Part shown: positions 1 through 5,993 of the stretch, piece after piece
Position numbering within the stretch: the first letter of the stretch is position 1
Layout: every line of letters begins with the position of its first letter
DNA from: Pseudomonadota bacterium
GTDB taxonomy: Bacteria > Pseudomonadota > Alphaproteobacteria > SMXQ01
Length of the DNA: 9,301 nt
NCBI GenBank assembly: GCA_022562375.1
Contig: JADFPK010000063.1
Location: forward strand, 1 to 9,301
Direction of reading: 5' to 3'
Translations under genes and position numbers: made by a program
Notes under the pieces: model-generated
Told to the model about the DNA's origin: nothing
Database searches by the model: none
Seen by the model: the letters and a program-made list of their open reading frames with translations, nothing else

Positions 1-704
1 CTGCCGATCAGGTAGATCGCACGCGCATTGCGGATGTCCGGCATGGAGTTGGTCATGGCGCCGTAGCCCCAGGTGTTGGCAACGCCCGCGACCGTGGTCG
101 AGTGGCAGATGCGCGCCTGGTGGTCGATGTTATTGGTGCCCCAGAAGGCGGCGAACTTACGCTGCAAATACGCGTTCTCGTTGCTCACCTTGGCCGAGCC
201 CATCCAATAGACCGAATCCGGTCCGGCCTTCTTGCGAATCGCCAACAGCTTGTCGCCGATCTCGTCGATGGCCTGATCCCAGGAGAGCCGCTTCCACTTT
301 CCGCCCTCCAGCTTCATCGGGTACCTCAGCCGCCGGGCGCCATGGGTGTCGTCGCGGACCGATGCCCCCTTGGCGCAATGGGTGCCATTGTTGAGGGGAC
401 TGTCGAATCCTGGTTCCTGGCCGATCCAGACGCCGCCTTGCACCTCGGCCTCCACCGTGCAGCCGACGGCGCAGTGGGTGCAGACCGATCTCACAAGTTT
501 GATGTTGCCATTAGGCCGCGCCACCTGGGCATCGGCCGTTTTGACCATCCCGAATTGCATCGTCGAGGCCGCGGCGAACCCGCCGGCGGCAAGTCCCGAA
601 CCGATCAGAAAGCCGCGGCGATCGACCGCGCGGCCGACTACGCCGGCCAGCGCCTGAGACAAACGAGGGCCATTCGCTACCCCGTTGGTCTTCTTTCTAA
701 GCAT
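1..704 (-). CDS. fdhA: Formate dehydrogenase catalytic (alpha) subunit, N-terminal part, cut by window edge
   Basis: This is the catalytic subunit of a molybdenum- or tungsten-bis-MGD formate dehydrogenase (formate to CO2 plus two electrons). Only 234 codons are present; the family is usually about 950-1000 residues. A Tat signal lies near residues 28-60, with R29-R30-G-F-L followed by a Gly/Ala-rich hydrophobic stretch, so export to the periplasm is expected. The N-terminal [4Fe-4S] ligands are C75, C78, C82 and C110. C200 (codon at 105-107) sits in HQARICHSTTVAG, matching the E. coli FdnG motif in which selenocysteine ligates the metal; here it is an ordinary TGC cysteine followed by the conserved His. 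The start at 702-704 is supported by AGGAG seven bases upstream. The gene lies 48 bases downstream of the small Tat protein gene, probably in the same transcript. The beta and gamma subunits should lie beyond base 1. The family call is secure; the choice of metal cannot be read from the sequence. Confidence 0.95.
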   Translation of the reverse strand, partial: MLRKKTNGVANGPRLSQALAGVVGRAVDRRGFLIGSGLAAGGFAAASTMQFGMVKTADAQVARPNGNIKLVRSVCTHCAVGCTVEAEVQGGVWIGQEPGFDSPLNNGTHCAKGASVRDDTHGARRLRYPMKLEGGKWKRLSWDQAIDEIGDKLLAIRKKAGPDSVYWMGSAKVSNENAYLQRKFAAFWGTNNIDHQARICHSTTVAGVANTWGYGAMTNSMPDIRNARAIYLIG

Positions 705-752
705 TGCCTGTCTCCTAGCTTGGTTAAAGCACCGATTGGCGCCGACGGTTCC

Positions 753-959
753 TTAGAACCGCGCCAGTTCGTAATACTTCTTAACGTGCTCCGTTTCCTG
801 GTAAGCGCTCCCCTTGAAGCCCTTGTCGGGTTTGACTTCGGCCTTCGCGGAATTACCGGAAAGACCCGCCGCGACCACACCGGCCGCGCCGGCGCCGATA
901 CCGGCCTTCTTGAAAAAGGCCCGGCGTCCCGGCGATTTCAGTGTTTCATTCTTACTCAT
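753..959 (-). CDS. Small Tat-signal protein of formate dehydrogenase loci (TIGR02811-like)
   Basis: A 68-residue protein that is mostly signal peptide. It has a twin-arginine motif (G11-R12-R13-A-F-F), a Gly/Ala/Val-rich hydrophobic core at about 19-35, and a likely cleavage site after AKA (residue 40). The short mature tail ends in YQETEHVKKYYELARF. That pattern, and its place just before the FDH alpha gene, match the 'formate dehydrogenase region TAT target' family. The function is unknown; a role as a small periplasmic FDH subunit or assembly factor is inference from position only. The ATG at 957-959 has AAAGGG about nine bases upstream. It lies between the chaperone gene (73-base gap containing a terminator-like hairpin) and fdhA. 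Confidence 0.9.
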   Translation of the reverse strand: MSKNETLKSPGRRAFFKKAGIGAGAAGVVAAGLSGNSAKAEVKPDKGFKGSAYQETEHVKKYYELARF

Positions 960-994
960 GGTCTTACCCTTTCATACGGCATGTCGTTGCTGCC

Positions 995-1038
995 AAAAAA
1001 GCCTGCCTAGGGGGCTCCGCCCTTTCCCGGCGCTAGGC
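995..1038 (-). terminator. Terminator-like hairpin between the chaperone gene and the fdh structural genes
   Basis: On the minus strand GCCTAG (1033-1038) pairs with CTAGGC (1005-1010), and an inner GGGC-GGA-GCCC hairpin can also form. Four bases (AGGC) separate the outer stem from six T residues (complement of 995-1000). The chaperone stop codon TAG lies in the 5' arm, so a terminating ribosome would cover half of the stem. The 6-bp outer stem with its long loop is imperfect, so a leaky terminator or attenuator is more likely than a hard stop. Confidence 0.45.
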
Positions 1039-1596
1039 CGCCATCTCAAACGCCTGGGACTCGATCCGCAAGAACAGCTTGCCGATCGTCCCCACCGGCT
1101 TAAACAAATGCGCGCGCTCCGCCGCTTCCAGATCCTCGAAAAAGCGCTCGGCCCATGGCGCGATATGGGTGTCGAAGAACGCGTGCTGCCGGGCCAGGTC
1201 GACCGGCGCGCCGAAGGCGCCGGTAATCAGCCCGCACATCATTTCAAAAAGGGCCACGATATGGTCCTCCGGCTCCGCCGTATCGCCGCTTCCGGCGATG
1301 CCGAGTTCGGCCATCTCCAAACGAAGCTTGGCCAGGGGTTTCTCGTAGAACAACCCGGTCAAATAGTAGGACGCGTAAGGGTTCAACTCCGCTTCCCCGA
1401 GACCGATGAAGAGATCGTGGAACTCGTCATCGACGGCTTCCGGCGTGCTGTCGCGCGCGGCGGACGCGAGCCGGGCCAACGCCCCGCCCATCTCGCCTTC
1501 GCCGGCCTCGAGCGCGCCGACGCCGGCAAGCGTCTCGGCGTCCGGCGGCGCGCGAAGCAACGACGCCAACAGCATATAGGTGTTGGCCCGAAGCAT
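1033..1596 (-). CDS. TorD-family molybdoenzyme chaperone for formate dehydrogenase
   Basis: A cytoplasmic all-helical chaperone expected to bind the FdhA Tat signal or apoprotein until the molybdenum cofactor is inserted. Numbered from the ATG at 1594-1596 it has 187 residues. It shows the TorD signature E108-x2-D111-H112, an upstream NPYASYYLTG segment (72-81) and FFDTHIAPW (140-148), typical of TorD/DmsD relatives in FDH loci. The start is uncertain. The ATG has no good Shine-Dalgarno, and the frame stays open upstream, where the residues VAAED precede LRANTY as I recall from family members. A strong GGGGAGG (complement of 1643-1649) lies seven bases before an in-frame ATC (1633-1635) and ten before an ACG (1630-1632), so a non-canonical start about 13 residues earlier is possible. 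The gene is followed by the small Tat protein and fdhA. Confidence 0.88.
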   Translation of the reverse strand: MLRANTYMLLASLLRAPPDAETLAGVGALEAGEGEMGGALARLASAARDSTPEAVDDEFHDLFIGLGEAELNPYASYYLTGLFYEKPLAKLRLEMAELGIAGSGDTAEPEDHIVALFEMMCGLITGAFGAPVDLARQHAFFDTHIAPWAERFFEDLEAAERAHLFKPVGTIGKLFLRIESQAFEMAA

Positions 1597-1652
1597 ATCT
1601 TCGGCGGCAACTTCGCTCGGTGAATCTTGCGTGATGGCTTGGCCTCCCCGTC

Positions 1653-1671
1653 GCGCTAAAGCGCTTTTTTT
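1653..1671 (+). terminator. Short GC hairpin plus seven T, oriented to the plus strand
   Basis: GCGC-TAAA-GCGC followed directly by seven T residues reads as a small intrinsic terminator for plus-strand transcription, although no plus-strand gene lies upstream. It might block antisense transcription coming out of the fdh genes. On the minus strand the same hairpin sits just upstream of the chaperone's GGGGAGG and could affect translation. The stem is only four base pairs. Confidence 0.3.
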
Positions 1672-1717
1672 ATAACGCCACTCTCACCGGTGGCTCGGAC
1701 CCAAGAACTCAGCCGTG

Positions 1718-1746
1718 AGTGTGAACCAACGCCGGAGAACTGTCAA
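1718..1746 (-). promoter_or_regulatory. Candidate sigma70-type promoter for the chaperone-Tat-fdhA transcript
   Basis: The minus strand has a perfect TTGACA -35 (complement of 1741-1746), a 17-base spacer and a weak -10 CACACT (complement of 1718-1723, three of six matches). It lies in the 250-base gap upstream of the chaperone gene, where a separate promoter would be needed if DUF3306 transcription ends. The poor -10 suggests either dependence on an activator or a chance -35. Confidence 0.35.
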
Positions 1747-1888
1747 AGGAAAGATGATCAAATATTTTCACGCATACTCTCAATTTTTTTATGGTTGTGT
1801 GACTTCATTAGACACGCTGTCGAGACATCTCCGGCGCTCCTTCGCGCCGTGGTCGATTGGATGCAAGCGCCGCCGGTGGCGTCGAAGA

Positions 1889-2485
1889 TCAGCCGCTTTT
1901 TCCGTCGGCATCGTTTGCCGATTCGCTGGCCCCCTCGCCGGCTTCGGCTTCGGCGTCGGCGCCGGCTTCGGCGTCGGCGCCGGTTGCAACCTTGCGCTCG
2001 CCCGCCGCGCCCACCTCACCGGGCTCCTCGTCGTCCTTCGCGGCCGCCGCTTCGTCTTCGTCGTCCTTCGCCTTCGCCTCGGCGACGGCGTCGTCCGGAT
2101 CTTCGGGCGTCTCATCCCCGCGCTTGGCAAAATCGCCCAAGATCTCCGGGATGATGCGGAAGTCCTCGTCGTAATCGTCGAGGCCGTCGATGAAGGCGAA
2201 GACCGGATCGCTCCGCCACAGCTTGCGCAAGGCAAGCTTCTTCAACTCCTCCGGCACCCCTTCCTTCATGAACACGGTGAAGTCGGAGTCCTTGTCGAGC
2301 GTCTCGATGTCTGGCAAATCCAGGGGCGCGGTCTCTTCCTCGGCGGTCGCGGGTTGCGCATCTGCCGGCTCGGGCCTGGCGCTCTCATCCTTGGGAACAT
2401 CGCCGGGTCCGGGCTCGCGCCGGCGGCGCTTCTGTTTAAGACGCGACCAGCGCCCGATGAATCTTTCGTCAGTGCGCGCCATCAT
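1889..2485 (-). CDS. DUF3306 family protein of the formate dehydrogenase locus
   Basis: A 198-residue protein of the DUF3306 family; the biochemical function is not known. The family hallmarks are an N-terminal RFIGRWSRLKQKRRRRE segment, a DLPDIETLDKDSDFTVFM motif (about residues 55-72), and EELKKLALRKLWRSDPVFAFIDGLDDYDEDF in the middle third, which may be a helical interaction region. After about residue 120 it becomes a low-complexity acidic tail rich in Ala, Asp and Glu, partly encoded by two exact 18-base repeats. No signal peptide or membrane segment is seen, so it is probably cytoplasmic. It overlaps the end of the DUF3305 gene by 17 bases, implying translational coupling. Two adjacent ATG codons are available (2483-2485 and 2480-2482). 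The GAGGGGGG upstream is spaced better for the second, so the protein may be one residue shorter. Confidence 0.88.
   Translation of the reverse strand: MMARTDERFIGRWSRLKQKRRRREPGPGDVPKDESARPEPADAQPATAEEETAPLDLPDIETLDKDSDFTVFMKEGVPEELKKLALRKLWRSDPVFAFIDGLDDYDEDFRIIPEILGDFAKRGDETPEDPDDAVAEAKAKDDEDEAAAAKDDEEPGEVGAAGERKVATGADAEAGADAEAEAGEGASESANDADGKSG
1939..1980. repeat. 18-base tandem repeat in the DUF3306 tail
   Basis: Two perfect copies of CGGCTTCGGCGTCGGCGC (1945-1962 and 1963-1980), preceded by a six-base partial copy (1939-1944). On the minus strand they encode repeated Gly-Ala-Asp-Ala-Glu-Ala units. The array keeps the reading frame and probably varies in copy number by slippage. Confidence 0.8.
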
Positions 2486-2993
2486 CCCCCCTCAGACCGG
2501 CGCGGCGAGGCCGTTCCGGCGGCCCCTTGCGCGGATCGTAGGGCTTGCGCTGGCGCTTGTAGAACGGCTCATCGACGTGATGCCTGGCCACGAAGTCGGT
2601 TAACCACGCCGCCACCACATCGGGCATCGGCGCCGGTTCGACCAGATCCTCGTCGCCGTCGAGGTAATTCTGCGCCTCGTATGGGCACACCGTGACCAAA
2701 AACGGAACGATGCCGGTCTCGATCTCATCGTCGTAGCGCAACACGATGTAAACTTTTGGCCGTTCGGTCGTCAAGTTTAAGCGGTAGCCCTCGGTTTCCT
2801 TGTGGTGGATTTCCAGGGTCAGCGTGCCGGCGTGATAGCGCACCACCCCAGGCTCCTCGGCCAGGACCCGCCATTCGTCCCCCTCGGCCGCGCCCGGGAT
2901 CACGGAGACGGCGGTCCAGCTATGGGACTCCCACGGATGGTCGATCTCGCGCCGCTCGAGCACGATCCCCAACGCCATGGACTCAGTAACCAC
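2469..2993 (-). CDS. DUF3305 family protein of the formate dehydrogenase locus
   Basis: A 174-residue protein matching the DUF3305 family by its characteristic segments: GIVLERREIDHPWESHSW near the N-terminus, a central YHAGTLTLEIHHKETEGYRLNL stretch, the VTVCPYEAQNYLDGDEDLVEPAPMP motif, and a C-terminal HHVDEPFYKRQRKPYDP. No catalytic motif, signal peptide or membrane segment is recognised. The family travels with DUF3306 beside formate dehydrogenase genes, so a role in FDH maturation or regulation is inferred from context, not shown. The start is a GTG (2991-2993) with AGGG six bases upstream; an in-frame ATG (2976-2978) five codons later lacks such a site. It is the first gene of the minus-strand set and overlaps DUF3306 by 17 bases. 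Confidence 0.9.
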   Translation of the reverse strand: MVTESMALGIVLERREIDHPWESHSWTAVSVIPGAAEGDEWRVLAEEPGVVRYHAGTLTLEIHHKETEGYRLNLTTERPKVYIVLRYDDEIETGIVPFLVTVCPYEAQNYLDGDEDLVEPAPMPDVVAAWLTDFVARHHVDEPFYKRQRKPYDPRKGPPERPRRAGLRGDDGAH

Positions 2994-3126
2994 CGTTATC
3001 CCTCATTCATTGGCGCCTGAACGCCGCAATCTCCAAAGGAGACCGATTTTAGCCGTTTCCACCGGCCCGACGCAACGGGCGCGGGCGGGCAGGGTCGGCG
3101 CCGCGACAGCCGGCCTGCTAATCTCG

Positions 3127-3176
3127 GTTATTATAAGGTAATATAACGACAGAAGGTAATTTTGATATAGAACGAC
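3127..3176. promoter_or_regulatory. Candidate operator: inverted and direct repeats in an AT-rich island
   Basis: An inverted repeat GTTAT-N11-ATAAC (3127-3147) overlaps two exact direct copies of AAGGTAAT (3135-3142 and 3153-3160), spaced 18 bases start to start. A second related pair is ATATAACGAC (3141-3150) and ATATAGAACGAC (3165-3176). The ATATAACGA half resembles the right arm of molybdate-responsive ModE boxes as I recall them, but the left arm needs a one-base insertion to match, so the regulator is not identified. The position over the DUF3305 promoter suggests repression or regulation of the divergent genes. Confidence 0.4.
3130..3159 (-). promoter_or_regulatory. Candidate promoter for DUF3305-DUF3306
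   Basis: The minus strand has a perfect TATAAT -10 (complement of 3130-3135), an 18-base spacer and a TTACCT -35 (complement of 3154-3159, three of six matches). The AAGGTAAT copies and the GTTAT/ATAAC inverted repeat overlap it. The predicted leader to the GTG start is about 130 bases. Confidence 0.45.
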
Positions 3177-3189
3177 GAGCACTTTGGGA

Positions 3190-3218
3190 TGGAAAGCACC
3201 GGGGGCTCCACCTATAGT
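3190..3218 (+). promoter_or_regulatory. Candidate promoter for the Fe-S protein and Sel1 genes
   Basis: TGGAAA (3190-3195, four of six) and TATAGT (3213-3218, five of six) are separated by 17 bases, giving a leader of about 58 bases. An alternative is TTGATA (3162-3167) with TGGGAT (3185-3190), also with a 17-base spacer, which would place the promoter inside the repeat island. Confidence 0.35.
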
Positions 3219-3283
3219 CTAGTAGTCTGGCAACGTTCAAAAGTTCGGATAACAAGGCGACGGCAGCACTCGCACCCGTAACC

Positions 3284-5293
3284 ATGGCACAACAAAGCAA
3301 GAAACTCCTGGTCTGCAACTGTGAAGGCACCATGCCGCTGGACGCCAAGGCGTTGGCCAAGGCGTTGGGCGAGGACATCCATATCCACCGGCAGCTCTGC
3401 CGTGCCGAGATCGCCAATTTCGAGAATGCGGCGGCGAAAGGCGATCGCCTGATCGTCTGCTGCACCCAGGAGGCGCCGCTTTTTTCCGAGACCGTCGATG
3501 AGGGCAAACACGGGACGGACCTCACTTTCACCAATATCCGCGAGCGCGCCGGCTGGTCGGAGGAGGCCAAGGGGGCGACGGCGAAGATCGCGGCGCTGAT
3601 CGCCGAGGCGGCGTCGGAGGTCCCGGACTCGCGCACGATGACCGTCGTATCCGAAGGCAGGGTGCTGGTTTACGGCCGCGACGAGAGCGCGATCGAGGCG
3701 GCCAAGCAACTGTCGACCCGCCTCGATGCCACCGTGCTGCTGGCGCGCGCCGATGACCTGTTGCCGCCGAGCGTCACCGACGTCGCCCTGTTCAAGGGCG
3801 TGATCAGCGCCGCCAGGGGCCATTTCGGCGCTTACCAGGTCACCGTCGACGGTTGGGCGCCGCCGCGCCCTTCGTCGCGGGCCAGCCTCGAGTTCGATAT
3901 CTCCAAGGACGGCGTCGAGCTCAGCTACGACATCATCCTCGACATCTCGGGCCGAGAGCCGCTGTTTCCGGCGCCGGAAAAGCGCGACGGCTATTTCAGG
4001 CCCGACCCGGGCAATCCGGCGGCGGTGCAAAAGGCACTGTTCGAAATCGCCGATCTGATCGGCGAGTTCGAGAAACCGATCTATGTGAACTTCGATGCCA
4101 ATCTCTGCGCCCATTCGCGCAGCGGCATCACCGGCTGCACCCGGTGCCTGGACAACTGCCCGACCTCCGCCATATCGCCCAACGGCGATGTCGTCGCCAT
4201 CGATCCGCATATCTGTTCCGGCTGTGGCCACTGCGCCAGTGTCTGCCCCACCGGCGCCGCGAGTTACGCCACCCCGCCGGGCGATGCCCTCTTCCGGCGC
4301 CTGCGCACCCTGCTCGGCGCCTACCGCGATGCCGGCGGCAAGCATCCCGTCATCCTGGTGCACGACGTTCACCGCGGCGACGAGATGATCAACATGATGG
4401 GCCGTTTCGGCCGCGGTCTGCCGGCCCGGGTACTGCCCTTCGCCGTCAACGAGGTGACCCAGATAGGTTTCGATTTCCTCAGCACCGCCTTCGCCTTCGG
4501 CGCCGAGCGTCTGTTGCTGTTGACCAGCCCGCGAAACAGCGGCGAGATCGACGGCCTCGAGCAACAGGTCGAGCTTATGGAAGCGGCGCTCGTGGGTCTC
4601 GGCTACGGCTCCGGGCGCATCGGGCTCATCGACGCCGAGGACCCGGAAGCGGTATCGGACCAGCTCTACGGTCTCGAGACGGTATCGCCGATGCCCGCCG
4701 CCAACTTCCTGCCCATGGGCGGCAAGCGGACCTTGATCACCCTGGCGCTCCGTCACCTGCACGACAACGCGCCCGAGGCCAGGGACGTGTTGGCCCTGCC
4801 CAAAGGCGCGCCCTTCGGAACCGTCAACGTCAAGACCGAGGGTTGCACATTGTGCCTCGCCTGCGTCAGCGCCTGCCCGACGGGGGCCTTGATCGACAAT
4901 CCGGACACCCCGATGCTGCGTTTCTCCGAGCAGGCCTGTATCCAATGCGGTCTCTGCCGCAACACCTGCCCGGAATCGGTGATTTCGCTGGAGGCGCGGT
5001 TCAACTTCACCGAGGCGGCGAGAACCGAAGTTTTGATCAAGGAGGAGGAGCCGTTCGAATGCGTCTCCTGCGGCAAGCCGTTCGGCGGCAAATCGTCGAT
5101 CGAAAAGACCATCGAGCGTCTGGCGAACCACTCGATGTTCGCCGGCGATGAGAAAGCGCTTAACCGCTTGCGCATGTGCTCCGACTGCCGCGTCATCGAC
5201 CAGTTCAACGTAGCCGCTCCCATGGCGTCGAAGCCGCGCCCGCTGCCGCGCACTACCGACGATTATCTGGCGGAGCGCGATGGGAAAAAGTAG
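3284..5293 (+). CDS. Large multi-cluster 4Fe-4S ferredoxin-type protein with N-terminal CNC motif
   Basis: A 669-residue cytoplasmic iron-sulfur protein. It opens with LLVCNCEGTM (C11, C13), and further cysteines follow at C39 and C59-C60, an arrangement reminiscent of the N-terminal part of HdrA-like proteins. A first ferredoxin pair uses C275/C285/C288/C292 and C311/C314/C317/C321. A second uses C521/C524/C527/C531 and C552/C555/C558/C562. This predicts four [4Fe-4S] clusters. Between them, residues 355-480 form an alpha/beta domain with LLLLTSPRN, without an obvious cofactor motif. The C-terminus has two CxxC pairs (C593/C596 and C632/C635), a possible zinc ribbon. Proteins of this kind occur beside DUF3305/DUF3306 in FDH loci, so electron transfer or cluster supply for formate dehydrogenase is plausible but unproven. 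The ATG at 3284 fits the family N-terminus, yet no Shine-Dalgarno is visible within 15 bases. The gene overlaps the Sel1 gene by 14 bases. Confidence 0.88.
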   Translation: MAQQSKKLLVCNCEGTMPLDAKALAKALGEDIHIHRQLCRAEIANFENAAAKGDRLIVCCTQEAPLFSETVDEGKHGTDLTFTNIRERAGWSEEAKGATAKIAALIAEAASEVPDSRTMTVVSEGRVLVYGRDESAIEAAKQLSTRLDATVLLARADDLLPPSVTDVALFKGVISAARGHFGAYQVTVDGWAPPRPSSRASLEFDISKDGVELSYDIILDISGREPLFPAPEKRDGYFRPDPGNPAAVQKALFEIADLIGEFEKPIYVNFDANLCAHSRSGITGCTRCLDNCPTSAISPNGDVVAIDPHICSGCGHCASVCPTGAASYATPPGDALFRRLRTLLGAYRDAGGKHPVILVHDVHRGDEMINMMGRFGRGLPARVLPFAVNEVTQIGFDFLSTAFAFGAERLLLLTSPRNSGEIDGLEQQVELMEAALVGLGYGSGRIGLIDAEDPEAVSDQLYGLETVSPMPAANFLPMGGKRTLITLALRHLHDNAPEARDVLALPKGAPFGTVNVKTEGCTLCLACVSACPTGALIDNPDTPMLRFSEQACIQCGLCRNTCPESVISLEARFNFTEAARTEVLIKEEEPFECVSCGKPFGGKSSIEKTIERLANHSMFAGDEKALNRLRMCSDCRVIDQFNVAAPMASKPRPLPRTTDDYLAERDGKK

Positions 5294-5993
5294 TTTCCGC
5301 CGCCCGTCCCCCGGCGCGGTCCCAGCCTGCCTCGCTATCGTGTTCCTGGCCCTGTTCCTGGCCTCTTTCGCGCCGGCCTTCCTGGTCACGGCGGCGATGG
5401 CCGAGAGCACGCCGGAGATCAGGCGATTGGAAGCGGCGGCGAACCAAGGCGACGCGGTGGCGCAGGTCCGCCTCGGGTGGCTCTATGAGTACGGCTACCG
5501 GGTGCCGCCCGACTTCGCCCGCGCCGTCACCTGGTACCAGCTTGCCGCCAATCTCGGCGATGCCCGGGGCCGCTATGAGCTCGGCATGAAGCACTACGAC
5601 GGCAAGGGGGTCGAGCGCGACTATACCGAGGCCCTTCGTCTCGTCACCCTGGCGGCGGAGCAGGGCCTGGCGCAAGCCCAGTACCAGTTGGGCCTGATGT
5701 ACCGGAGAGGCCTCGGATCCAAGCCCGACTTCACCAAGGCCGTCCTCTGGTTGCGCAAGGCCGCCGGGAACGGCCATCCCCGCGCCCAGGCCCGTCTCGG
5801 CATCATGTACATGGAAGGCGCCGGGGTCGAGCGCGACGACGTCGAGGCCTACGTCCTGCTGAGCCTGGCGGACAAGAAAGGCATCATCGCGGCCAAGGGG
5901 CGACGGCCGATAGTCAAGCGCCGCCTCAGCCCCGGCCAACTGGCGGCGGCCGAAAAACGGATCGCCGAACGGAGCCGCAAGGCGTCCCACTGA
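5280..5993 (+). CDS. Secreted Sel1-repeat (TPR-like) protein
   Basis: A 237-residue protein with an N-terminal signal peptide: basic residues at 3-8, a hydrophobic core at about 15-38, and a probable signal peptidase I site after AMA (residue 41). Four consecutive Sel1 repeats of exactly 36 residues follow, at about 55-90, 91-126, 127-162 and 163-198, each with the LG.x(Y/M).. and A..W/L..AA pattern. A basic tail (about 205-237) ends the protein. Sel1 repeats are helical-pair scaffolds for protein-protein contacts; a periplasmic scaffold role is inference. The ATG at 5280-5282 lies inside the end of the Fe-S gene, with GGAG four bases upstream, so translation is probably coupled. The specific function and any link to formate dehydrogenase are unknown. 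C17 is not in a convincing lipobox. Confidence 0.88.
   Translation: MGKSSFRRPSPGAVPACLAIVFLALFLASFAPAFLVTAAMAESTPEIRRLEAAANQGDAVAQVRLGWLYEYGYRVPPDFARAVTWYQLAANLGDARGRYELGMKHYDGKGVERDYTEALRLVTLAAEQGLAQAQYQLGLMYRRGLGSKPDFTKAVLWLRKAAGNGHPRAQARLGIMYMEGAGVERDDVEAYVLLSLADKKGIIAAKGRRPIVKRRLSPGQLAAAEKRIAERSRKASH

Larger units (their letters stand above)
1636..1888. other. Intergenic region between the chaperone and DUF3306 genes
   Basis: About 250 bases without a credible gene. It is much more AT-rich than its surroundings around 1750-1800, with runs of A and T on either strand. It contains the chaperone Shine-Dalgarno (1643-1649), the small hairpin at 1653-1671, the candidate promoter at 1718-1746, and a perfect 6-bp GC stem (1832-1837 with 1844-1849) just after the DUF3306 stop. 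That last stem has no T tract on either strand, so it is not a clear terminator. The longer open frames crossing the region are antisense shadows. Confidence 0.55.
3000..3283. other. Divergent regulatory region between DUF3305 and the Fe-S protein gene
   Basis: About 284 bases without a gene, separating the two divergent units. It holds a small perfect hairpin (TCTCC-AAA-GGAGA, 3030-3042) in the DUF3305 leader, a GC-rich stretch (about 3060-3118), and then an AT-rich island (3127-3176) with the repeats and promoters listed separately. A 172-residue minus-strand frame entering it from the Fe-S gene is an antisense shadow. Confidence 0.6.

Noticed and set aside
1832..1849. Perfect 6-bp GC hairpin after the DUF3306 stop as a terminator
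   Set aside because: No T tract follows the stem on either strand, so it was only mentioned within the intergenic entry.
1715..2695. A 326-codon plus-strand frame, plus other frames through the same region
   Set aside because: It is antisense to DUF3306 and DUF3305, which are recognised families; the frame is low-complexity Arg/Gly/Leu sequence.
3212..5410. A 732-codon open frame on the minus strand
   Set aside because: It lies antisense to the Fe-S protein gene. The translation is Arg/Gly/Ala-rich with no family motifs, which is usual for the antisense of a GC3-rich gene, while the plus frame has clear ferredoxin cysteine motifs.
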